Positions 27,301 through 35,304 of a stretch of 64,000 bases of DNA are shown one piece after another. The stretch is from NCBI GenBank assembly GCA_012522855.1, contig JAAYJQ010000014.1:52710-116709 (forward strand). The letters are read 5' to 3'. Position numbers and translations under genes: made by a program. This DNA comes from Bacteroidales bacterium. Lineage in GTDB: Bacteria; Bacteroidota; Bacteroidia; Bacteroidales; UBA932. Under the pieces are notes generated by a model. It saw nothing but the letters and a program-made list of their open reading frames with translations. It searched no databases and was not told where the DNA came from. Positions within the stretch are counted from its first letter, which is position 1. The number at the start of each line of letters is the position of its first letter.

Positions 27301-27541
27301 CGCTTGTACTGCCTTCAACATCTCTCGGGATGGGGTAGATTTAGAATCCGAGCGCAGCAGAAGATAGGGTGGCCGAACGACCGGGTAACTTAGATAACTT
27401 GTAAAAAACGAATAGTATTTCAAAGAATTTGATATTTTTTTGAAAACATGTTCATTTAACTTTGACTTTAAGATTTTTAATGACACAAAAACCATTTATA
27501 ATCTAACGAAAAACCAATCATCATTTAACAAAAGATTACGC
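27301..27541 (+). promoter_or_regulatory. susC leader region with -7 box and dyad
   Basis: An AT-rich 241-nt leader. TAACTTTG at 27457-27464 fits the -7 consensus and would give a 5' untranslated region of about 70 nt before the ATG at 27542. No -33 TTTG lies at 19-21 nt. Instead a near-palindrome, TGAAAACATGTTCA (27441-27454), abuts the box, consistent with activation by the adjacent AraC-type regulator. Confidence 0.5.
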
Positions 27542-29545
27542 ATGAAAAGAAAATTATTCTTGATCGCAGTGGCGCTTCTGGCGTTCGTGTCTTCTGCTTT
27601 GGCACAGAACCGTGACGTCACAGGTAAAGTGGTGGACGCCAATGGCGAACCGCTAATCGGCGTGAGTGTCCTCGTGAAGGGCACAACGATCGGTATTATG
27701 ACGGATGCAAACGGTAACTTTGCCTTGTCCGTTCCCGACGACGCTGTTCTGGAAGTCTCTTCAATCGGCTTCGTCTCGCAGGAGATCACCGTTGGTGGAA
27801 GGAGTTCTTTCAACATTGTCTTGGAAGAAGACCGGGAGATGCTGGAAGAGACCGTTGTCATCGGCTACGGAGCCGTGAAGCGTGCCAACTTCACGGGTTC
27901 GGTCGCCACCTACAATGTAGGGGAGGGCCCGGTTTCCAACACGACCAGGAGCAATGCGCTGGAAATGCTTCGCGGCATGGCTCCCGGTCTCCAAATGTCC
28001 CAGTCCGGATTGGCCGGAGCCTCTCCTACGATGAGAATTCGCGGACAGAAATCTATCTCCGGGGGAGGTGAGCCCCTCATCGTCCTTGACGGAGTAATCT
28101 TCAAGGGTTCCATGATGGACATCGATCCTTCGTCCATTGAATCCATGAGCGTCATGAAGGATGCCACTTCCCTAGCTGCCTACGGATCACAGGCAGCCAA
28201 CGGTGTGATCATGATTACTTCCAAGAAGGGGCAGAGGGGCAAGCCGATGATCAACTTCAGAGGCTCTGTTGCCCTTAACGAGCCAAACTATACTCCTGAC
28301 CTCTATGATGGCTATGAGTACATTGATTTCATCAATGCGAAGAATGGCAATCCGCAGGGTACTACATCATGGCTCTCGGATCTGGAAAGGGCGAACTACG
28401 AAAAAGGAAAGCAGACGGACTGGCATGACTTTGTTTCCCAGACCGGTGTACGTCAAGACTACTCTCTTAACGTTTCCGGTGCCTCCGACGGCATGAACTA
28501 TCTCTTCGGTGTCGGCTACTCCGACAACACCAACTTCATCAAAGGCAACCGCTTTATCCGGGAGACCGTAACAGGACGCTTCAATACCCGGGTCAACGAT
28601 TACATTTCCGTAGGGATGAATTTCAATTGGGCCGATACGCGGGACGATGGCGTCCGTCCCCAGTACAACCGTTACTTTTCTCCTTGGGCGGAGCCCTATT
28701 TGGAAGATGGCGTTACCCTTCGAAAATTCATTGTCGGAGGTTCCCAGGAAAGCGCCATGAACCCACTGTGGAACGTGGAAATGGGACGTGATCGTGAAAA
28801 CCGCAGCAACAGTGCTACTCTCGGCGGAAACATCGACATCAAGATTCCTTGGCTGGAAGGCCTCAGCTACAAGATCACGGGCAATTACACCGTCCGGAAC
28901 AACGTTCTCCGTGACTTTACCTATGAGAAGAACGCTATCCAGCTTGCAGACACGGAGTACACGACCACAACGTTTGACAAGTACCTCAGTCGGGCCAACG
29001 GTTCCATTGCCGACACCAAGAGCACGTCTTGGGTGCTGGACAATATTCTGACCTATGACCGCACGTTCCGCGATCATTATGTGAATGCCACGTTGGTCTA
29101 CACACGTGACTACGACAAGACGGACGCGCACGAGGTGACCGGTACCGGTTTCACCGGACTCGGAAATACGAGCCTCGGCGTGTACGGCCTCAACAATGCC
29201 GACACCCAGCAGATTTCAGACATCACATACAACCTCCATACGGATGTCGGCTATCTTGCCCGCGCGAACTATTCTTTCAAAAATAAGTATCACTTCAATG
29301 CGTCCGTACGCCGGGACGGCAGTTCCGTGTTCGGGGCCGACAAAAAGTGGGGAACCTTCCCGGCCTTCGGTTTCGCTTGGACGATTTCCGACGAGCCGTT
29401 CTTCAAGAACCGTCTTACAGCGATCGACTACTTGAAACTCAAGGCTTCCTGGGGCAAGAACGGTAATCAGTCCCTCCAGCCTTTATGGAACCCTTTCCAG
29501 AATGCTCATGGGTATGGGTGGCGGACAATCGGTGTACTTTGGTGA
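27542..29545 (+). CDS. susC: SusC-like TonB-dependent receptor, N-terminal part (frameshifted)
   Basis: The first two thirds (about 667 residues) of a SusC/RagA outer-membrane oligosaccharide importer. A signal peptide (MKRKLFLIAVALLAFVSSALAQ) is followed by the carboxypeptidase-regulatory-like domain (VTGKVVDANGEPLIGVSV), a TonB-box region near EETVVIGYGAVKR, the plug (about 115-225, with MRIRGQKSISGGGEPLIVLDG) and the first barrel strands. The frame is lost near 29482-29484: skipping one T of CCTTTATGG restores QPYGTLSRMLMGMGG and joins it to the next feature. Residues after QPL in this frame are therefore out of frame. It is either a pseudogene, a phase-variable site or a sequence error. 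Confidence 0.9.
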   Translation: MKRKLFLIAVALLAFVSSALAQNRDVTGKVVDANGEPLIGVSVLVKGTTIGIMTDANGNFALSVPDDAVLEVSSIGFVSQEITVGGRSSFNIVLEEDREMLEETVVIGYGAVKRANFTGSVATYNVGEGPVSNTTRSNALEMLRGMAPGLQMSQSGLAGASPTMRIRGQKSISGGGEPLIVLDGVIFKGSMMDIDPSSIESMSVMKDATSLAAYGSQAANGVIMITSKKGQRGKPMINFRGSVALNEPNYTPDLYDGYEYIDFINAKNGNPQGTTSWLSDLERANYEKGKQTDWHDFVSQTGVRQDYSLNVSGASDGMNYLFGVGYSDNTNFIKGNRFIRETVTGRFNTRVNDYISVGMNFNWADTRDDGVRPQYNRYFSPWAEPYLEDGVTLRKFIVGGSQESAMNPLWNVEMGRDRENRSNSATLGGNIDIKIPWLEGLSYKITGNYTVRNNVLRDFTYEKNAIQLADTEYTTTTFDKYLSRANGSIADTKSTSWVLDNILTYDRTFRDHYVNATLVYTRDYDKTDAHEVTGTGFTGLGNTSLGVYGLNNADTQQISDITYNLHTDVGYLARANYSFKNKYHFNASVRRDGSSVFGADKKWGTFPAFGFAWTISDEPFFKNRLTAIDYLKLKASWGKNGNQSLQPLWNPFQNAHGYGWRTIGVLW

Positions 29546-30557
29546 CGGTATCTATTTCGGTGAGCGTCTTTCTACGCTCGGGAATGCCGAGCTCGGTTGG
29601 GAAACTACCACGTCTTGGAATTTCGGCTTTGAAACCGATTTTCTCCAGAATAGGTTTCATTGGGAAGTAGACGCTTACACGTCCAAGACCACGGATCAGA
29701 TTTTCAACCGCCAGATTCCGATTATGGGCGCAGGTATCGGCCAGCAGTCTGCTACCATGGGCCAGGTGAACAACTGGGGTATCGAGTCCTCCCTTCAGGT
29801 GAATGTTATGAGGAAGGGTAAGTTCAGCTGGATCTCTACCCTGAACTTCACGATGAACCGTAACAAATTAGTTGAACTCTACGGTGACGGATTGGATGAT
29901 ATTACAAACCAACTTTTCCTAGGCAAGTCCCTCGGCGCCATCTACGGCTACCGGTTTCTCGGCATCGTACAAAAGAATGACACGGATTACATCGCTGCTA
30001 ACGGTGCCGCTCCTGGGGATGCCATGTGGGCGAATCTCGATGGCAGCGAGGACGGCAGAATTACCGCTTCGGACCGTGAAATCCTCGGCTATAACAAGGA
30101 AGCGTTCCGGATGTCCCTGGCGAACACCCTCACCTATGGAAATTGGTCCCTCTACTTCATGTTGAACGGCTCTTTTTCGGGCGGTATGTACGGTGTGTCA
30201 TCTAATGCCAGAGCCTTCATTGCTTCCGAGGCTATGCAGTATTTGAGTAATGTCAACCACCCTTATTGGACGGAAGAAAATCCGAGCGACAAATATCCTC
30301 GCGCCGCCTACTTGTCCAATGGAAGTTCCTTCATCCAGAAGTACGGCTTCGTGAGGCTCCAGGACGTTAGTCTGTCTTACGATCTTCGCGGCACGTTCCT
30401 GAGGAAGGCCGGCATCTCCGGAGCACAGTTCTATGTGTCCGGAAAGAACCTCTTCTTCATCGCCCCGAATTGGGAATTCAGTGATCCTGAGGTTCGCAAT
30501 CCTGGATCTCAGCAGCTTGCCAGAACATTCACGTTCGGCGTCAATGTCAGGTTCTAA
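29502..30557 (+). CDS. susC: SusC-like TonB-dependent receptor, C-terminal part (frameshifted)
   Basis: About 351 residues continuing the same SusC barrel in the +1 frame. It carries typical late-barrel features: ELGWETTTSWNFGFETDFL, QIFNRQIPIMGAGIGQQ, and the end RTFTFGVNVRF with its terminal Phe used by outer-membrane insertion machinery. The open frame effectively begins around 29485; no independent start signal is evident and the ATG at 29502 is merely the first in frame. With the one-base correction the whole protein would be about 1004 residues, normal for SusC. susD follows 18 nt later. Confidence 0.88.
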   Translation: MLMGMGGGQSVYFGDGIYFGERLSTLGNAELGWETTTSWNFGFETDFLQNRFHWEVDAYTSKTTDQIFNRQIPIMGAGIGQQSATMGQVNNWGIESSLQVNVMRKGKFSWISTLNFTMNRNKLVELYGDGLDDITNQLFLGKSLGAIYGYRFLGIVQKNDTDYIAANGAAPGDAMWANLDGSEDGRITASDREILGYNKEAFRMSLANTLTYGNWSLYFMLNGSFSGGMYGVSSNARAFIASEAMQYLSNVNHPYWTEENPSDKYPRAAYLSNGSSFIQKYGFVRLQDVSLSYDLRGTFLRKAGISGAQFYVSGKNLFFIAPNWEFSDPEVRNPGSQQLARTFTFGVNVRF

Positions 30558-30575
30558 CAATATATGGATACGATT

Positions 30576-32375
30576 ATGAAAAAGATTATATATTTTACGC
30601 TCGGTCTCGCAGCGGTTTTCTCTTTCTTCAGTTGCGACGACGAGGACTTCCTCACCGAAAAGCCCAAGACCATCTACACGAAGGATAACGCTTTCGAAAA
30701 AGCATCCCAGGTCGATGCAGCCGTGGTAACGGCTTACCGCTATTTTCAGAACTTACACCTCTATAACATGACACTGTTTGGTGGCGGTGTCGGTGGCACG
30801 TTCCTCCACGGGGACGGATCGGATGTGCTGGGCTCCACACAGCCCGCTGCGTCGGCTATGGGTTCTTTCAATAATTATTGGGCGCTGACCTCCAATTCCG
30901 GTAATTTCAGTCAACTTTGGAATCAACTCTATACGCTCGCCAGTTATGCGAACCTGGCTCTGGACGGGCTTGCCATCTCCAGTGTTACGGAGGCGGAGGC
31001 GGCCAATCTGGAAGGTCAGGCGAAATTTTTCCGCGGATGGGCTTATCTCCGCTTGGGCGAATGTTATGGAGGTGTTCCCCTCGTCGAAAAGTTCACGGAA
31101 GAACTGAAGTTCGATTATGGTCGCTCCACTCGGAAGGAAACCTATGAGTTTGCCATCGAGGATCTCGAAACGGCGGAAGCCATGCTTCCCGCGACGGCTC
31201 CTGCCGGTCGCCTGACCAAATCCGTCGCTCAGCATTTTCTTGCAGAGGCTTACTTGGCCGCCGGTGTCGAGACGGGGGACAAAAATTACTATACGAAGGC
31301 CATCGGCAAAGCTGACGCCGTCATTTCGGCGCACCCCATCGTGACGGCCCGCTTCGGTGCCCGTTCCAAAGATGACGGTACTTCCAGAAACGGCGTGGCG
31401 AGTTACAGGCCGGACGGGAACACCTTCTTCGATCTCTTTCAGTTGGGCAACTATCAGGATCCTGCTAACAAGGAAGCCATCATGCTCGTCTTGATTCCGA
31501 CGTACGAAGTGTACGCAGCTTCCGGCGGTACCACCAACCGTCCGCAAAGTGGTGTGGTCGTAGGCCCTCCTTACAGAGATCTAACTTGGAATACGGAAAT
31601 CGCAGCCGTTGACGGGACTTCCGGTCCTTGGAAGGGGGAAGTGCCCAAGACATATATCGGCGGGGTTATGGACGCCTATCTTGGTGGTTGTTCCTGGGGT
31701 ATCATCGGGTCTTCCGACTATGCTGACGTTAACATTTGGGAAGGCGATTTCGCAACGGATGACAGAAATGCCCAGGTCAACCTCTGCGACCCTATTGTTC
31801 TCGACACGCGGAGCATGTACTTTGGCCAGACCATCACCGCGGACATGTTGCTCGATCCTTGCCGTTACAGCAGAATCTCCGTCAAGACTTCCATGCAAGA
31901 CTATTGGGGATGGGATATGAAACAACACACTGCATTCGGTTCTTCCGCTTTTGCTAACCAGTATGGACGCGATTGGTACATCGCCCGTTCCGCGGAGACC
32001 TATCTGCTTCGCGCGGAAGCGAAACTCCGTAATAATGACAAAGCTGGGGCGGCCGCTGACTTGAACGTCATTCGCGCTAGAGCCAATGCTACCAAGATGT
32101 TTGACGCCAGCGAGGTGGATATTTACACCATCCTGGATGAGCGCGCTCGTGAACTCACCTGGGAAGAGATGCGCTGGCCTACGCTACTCAGGATGGGCGG
32201 AAATGGGCAGAATGAAGTCATGAAGCATCAATTGGAGAACTATTCCATCGCCGCGAACGAGAACCCGGTCTTCAAAGGGAAGCCTTTCCCTTCCTGGACG
32301 TTGTTCCCGATCCCGTTTAACGTAAGACAACTCAACTCCGGCGCCGAACTTGAGCAGAACCCTGGTTGGGACTAA
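30576..32375 (+). CDS. susD: SusD/RagB-like glycan-binding lipoprotein
   Basis: A 599-residue lipoprotein that caps SusC and captures glycan at the cell surface. The start at 30576 gives a clean signal ending in FSFFSC (C20), followed by DDEDFLTEKPKT, a classic SusD opening. An ATG at 30564 would add four residues. TPR-like helices are visible around AANLEGQAKFFRGWAYLRLGE and DLETAEAMLP. The C-terminal block YIARSAETYLLRAEAKLRN followed by GAAADLNVIRARAN is diagnostic of the family. It is intact, unlike its susC partner. A hairpin follows the gene. Confidence 0.95.
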   Translation: MKKIIYFTLGLAAVFSFFSCDDEDFLTEKPKTIYTKDNAFEKASQVDAAVVTAYRYFQNLHLYNMTLFGGGVGGTFLHGDGSDVLGSTQPAASAMGSFNNYWALTSNSGNFSQLWNQLYTLASYANLALDGLAISSVTEAEAANLEGQAKFFRGWAYLRLGECYGGVPLVEKFTEELKFDYGRSTRKETYEFAIEDLETAEAMLPATAPAGRLTKSVAQHFLAEAYLAAGVETGDKNYYTKAIGKADAVISAHPIVTARFGARSKDDGTSRNGVASYRPDGNTFFDLFQLGNYQDPANKEAIMLVLIPTYEVYAASGGTTNRPQSGVVVGPPYRDLTWNTEIAAVDGTSGPWKGEVPKTYIGGVMDAYLGGCSWGIIGSSDYADVNIWEGDFATDDRNAQVNLCDPIVLDTRSMYFGQTITADMLLDPCRYSRISVKTSMQDYWGWDMKQHTAFGSSAFANQYGRDWYIARSAETYLLRAEAKLRNNDKAGAAADLNVIRARANATKMFDASEVDIYTILDERARELTWEEMRWPTLLRMGGNGQNEVMKHQLENYSIAANENPVFKGKPFPSWTLFPIPFNVRQLNSGAELEQNPGWD

Positions 32376-32398
32376 TCTTTAGAAGATTTTCATAAACT

Positions 32399-32430
32399 GA
32401 GGGGATGCTATGAGAATATGACATCCCCTC
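32399..32430 (+). terminator. hairpin after susD (attenuator or processing stop)
   Basis: A 9-bp GC-rich stem, GAGGGGATG (32399-32407) with CATCCCCTC (32422-32430), has a 14-nt loop and a following TTATGCTTT. It lies 24 nt after the susD stop and 13 nt before the next gene. Such hairpins often lower expression of genes downstream of susCD by partial termination or by protecting the susCD 3' end. Confidence 0.65.
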
Positions 32431-32442
32431 TTATGCTTTAAA

Positions 32443-35304
32443 ATGAATATGAAAGTATGCCATACATGGCCCGTCCTTCTGATAGTGGCTTTCGGTTGCA
32501 ACTCCTCACCCGAAAGCGATTTCAATTTTGCGAACCCGGGGCGGGAATACTGTCCCCATGTGCGGATGTGGATCCCGCAGGCCGCCACTGACGAAACGAC
32601 GCTTCGGTCCCAGATCGCGGATTTGTCCGAGGCCGGATTTGGTGATGTGGAACTGGTCGCTTTTGATTCCAGAGTGGGTGTCCCTGATTATGGCTGGGGG
32701 ACGGAAAACTGGAACAAGACAATGCAGGTCGTTCTGGACGAAGCTGGAAAGAACGGCATGACGGCAACGTTTACCATCGGACCTGCCTGGCCGATAGCAA
32801 GTCCGCTGCTGAAGACCGACTCTGACGGCGTGGAGATCCAATTGGGATGTGACCGCACGGATGTGTCACCTGAAGGTTATTCTGGGGCTCTCCCCCCCGA
32901 CTGTTTTGCCATTGTAGCGGCCAGAAAGAATGCGGAAGGGAACCTAGAATGGGATTCACTGCAAGACATCACTGCTTTTGTTTTTGAAGGCTCGGACGGA
33001 GAAAGACTCCTGAATTGGTCCCCTCCGGCTTCGCAGGACGGCTGGGTTCTGTGCTTCTATCGCAACGAGAAGGTTGGAGAAATAAAGGGCGGATTCCCGG
33101 TCATCGACCACTTCAGCATGGCCGGCACGCAGGCGGTCATCGATTACTATCGTCCGGTTTTTAATGAACTTCACAAAATCGGTTTGCTGGAGTATCTGGC
33201 CGGCCTTTTCGGCGATTCACTTGAGTATCGCGCCCAAGTGGACTGGACGCCGGAATTCGTGGAAACGTTCAAGAATCTGAAAGGCTATGACATTACACCA
33301 TATCTACCTGCCGTCAACAATGGCGTAGTGATAGGAAGTAGCGGCCCCTATGGCGGCATTTTCGGAGGCGGATTCGGAAAAGAAACCTTCGCTGGCCGCG
33401 GAGATAAGATCCTCGCCGATTACTATTCCGTCTTAACCTGGCTCTTCAACCACAATCACTTGGAGCCCCTCCAGAAGTTCTTGGAGGAACATGGCGCCAA
33501 TCTCCGCTACCAAACCGCTTACGGCAAGTACATGGAGCAGGCTTCCACATCCATGTTTCCTGGAATTCCGGAAGGCGAGATGATGATGATCCGCAATTCC
33601 TTTGACAACATCCGCGCGCAGTCGGGCGCAGTCCACATGACCGATAGGAAGGAATACAACGCTGAATTACAGGCGGAGATGGGGAAGAACCATGCGCAGA
33701 GTTGGAACAACCTGCTTTTCTTCGTGCAGCGGGCTTTCTCGGCAGGCGTCAACAACATCACGTTGCATGGCTACAACTACAACGGAACCTTCACGGGAGA
33801 GGGGAATGCGAACGGGTTTGTTCCGGGTGTCTCATGGCAAGGTTGGGAAGGTTTCGGCCGTGACGGATTTTCCAATAGCTGGGGAACCGAACCGTTGTGG
33901 GAGATGGCCCCGGCAGTGACAGGCTTCATCGCTCGGAACGGATATATCCTTAAGCAAGGCACTGCGAAGATGGATCTCGCCGTATTCAGAGAATCTTTTT
34001 GGGATAACGCTTCCTTCTCAGTTAAGGACGGGGACGTTTGGTACAAGGATGGCGGCTTGCTGCAGGACATGGGTTACACGTTCGACTTCGTCAGTTTGTC
34101 GAACCTGCAGTTCGACGGCGTCGAGGTGAAAGATGCCCGCCTGTGTCCGGATGGGCCATCCTACAAAGCACTGTTGGTCGATGTTTCGCTCAATCTTCGC
34201 AATGAAGCGGCTGCGAACGGGGATCGACATCTTGGACTGCAGGCTGCTAAGGAAATCCTGAAACTTGCCCGGGCGGGTCTCCCGGTCTTCCTGATCGGAG
34301 AAGCCCCTTCGAAGTCGACATTCTATAGCGATGGGTTTGACGCTGATGCGGAACTTGTCGGGACGATGGCGAAACTGATGGTTCTCCCCAATGTCCATCA
34401 AGTCGCCAGCCACAATGAAGTTCCCGAGACGCTTGAGTCTTCGGGAATATTCCCGACCGCATCTTTCCATCAGGATGACAGCGACAACAAGTTGGTAGGT
34501 TTTCACCGTCAGGATGGAGATATTGACTATTTCTACATCTACAACCGCGGATCGAATGTCAACAGCGGCATGCAATATGGCTGGGGTTATGGTACTCCAG
34601 TCGAGACCCCTTACGGATCGACGTCCGTTCCGGTGACCTTCCGCGTGCAAGGGAAACCTTACGTTCTGGACGCCTGGTCTGGCGAAGTACATTCCGTTTC
34701 TGACGCTGATAGACAGAAAGGAGAAACGACTCTGACGGTCGCTCTGGCAGGTAATTCTTCGACCATCATCGCATTCGACAGGGGAAACATCTTAAAGAAG
34801 CACGCTGTCAAAGTTCGTAAGGCTGTCGGATCCGTTGTCAAATCCATCGAGATTTCAGACTGGAAACTGGATGTCGCATCCTGGAACCCCGGTGAAATTC
34901 CTACCGAAACTCGCTTTTGCTCTGTTTCTCTCGAATTGTCGCGCTTGAAGCCGTGGAGAGAGATTCCTGGACTTGAGGATGTCTCAGGTATCGGAACTTA
35001 TTTAGGCGAATTTACGCTGGATGAATGGAATCCTTCCATGGGGGCTATCGTAGATCTGGGAACCGTGAACTTCGCCTACCGTTTGAAACTGAACGGCAAG
35101 GATGTCCCCGTCAGCCTGACCGACACCCGCACCGACATCAGTGCTTATCTTTGGACAGGCAACAACACCCTGGTTGTCGAAGTTGCAACAACCTTGAATA
35201 ACCGAATCAAGGTACTCTCTGAAAACTCACGTCGCACATCAGACAGCTATGGCCTGTTGGGCAAAGATGGGAAAGTAATCGTTGAAATCTATAAAAACCC
35301 ATGA
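32443..35304 (+). CDS. diverged GH106-like glycoside hydrolase, lipoprotein
   Basis: A 953-residue lipoprotein; the signal ends in LIVAFGC (C19). The fold resembles GH106 alpha-L-rhamnosidases: FGDSLEYRAQVDWTPEF and LKGYDITPYLPAV correspond to the DSYEAxxxNWTP block of the two clear GH106 proteins in this PUL, and the C-terminal jelly roll carries LKLNGKDVPVSL. However, the N-terminal WWHWMNGN signature is absent (here HVRMWIPQAATDE). By eye, a Glu conserved in both GH106 neighbours (YNE / YTE) aligns with Thr in LRYQTAYGKY. It may act on another sugar or linkage, or belong to an unclassified sister family. Its end overlaps the next start (ATGA). Confidence 0.72.
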   Translation: MNMKVCHTWPVLLIVAFGCNSSPESDFNFANPGREYCPHVRMWIPQAATDETTLRSQIADLSEAGFGDVELVAFDSRVGVPDYGWGTENWNKTMQVVLDEAGKNGMTATFTIGPAWPIASPLLKTDSDGVEIQLGCDRTDVSPEGYSGALPPDCFAIVAARKNAEGNLEWDSLQDITAFVFEGSDGERLLNWSPPASQDGWVLCFYRNEKVGEIKGGFPVIDHFSMAGTQAVIDYYRPVFNELHKIGLLEYLAGLFGDSLEYRAQVDWTPEFVETFKNLKGYDITPYLPAVNNGVVIGSSGPYGGIFGGGFGKETFAGRGDKILADYYSVLTWLFNHNHLEPLQKFLEEHGANLRYQTAYGKYMEQASTSMFPGIPEGEMMMIRNSFDNIRAQSGAVHMTDRKEYNAELQAEMGKNHAQSWNNLLFFVQRAFSAGVNNITLHGYNYNGTFTGEGNANGFVPGVSWQGWEGFGRDGFSNSWGTEPLWEMAPAVTGFIARNGYILKQGTAKMDLAVFRESFWDNASFSVKDGDVWYKDGGLLQDMGYTFDFVSLSNLQFDGVEVKDARLCPDGPSYKALLVDVSLNLRNEAAANGDRHLGLQAAKEILKLARAGLPVFLIGEAPSKSTFYSDGFDADAELVGTMAKLMVLPNVHQVASHNEVPETLESSGIFPTASFHQDDSDNKLVGFHRQDGDIDYFYIYNRGSNVNSGMQYGWGYGTPVETPYGSTSVPVTFRVQGKPYVLDAWSGEVHSVSDADRQKGETTLTVALAGNSSTIIAFDRGNILKKHAVKVRKAVGSVVKSIEISDWKLDVASWNPGEIPTETRFCSVSLELSRLKPWREIPGLEDVSGIGTYLGEFTLDEWNPSMGAIVDLGTVNFAYRLKLNGKDVPVSLTDTRTDISAYLWTGNNTLVVEVATTLNNRIKVLSENSRRTSDSYGLLGKDGKVIVEIYKNP

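Noticed and set aside
29482..29484. Programmed frameshifting to make full-length SusC
   Set aside because: No slippery heptamer, long homopolymer, nearby Shine-Dalgarno-like stimulator or hairpin; a mutation or sequence error is simpler.
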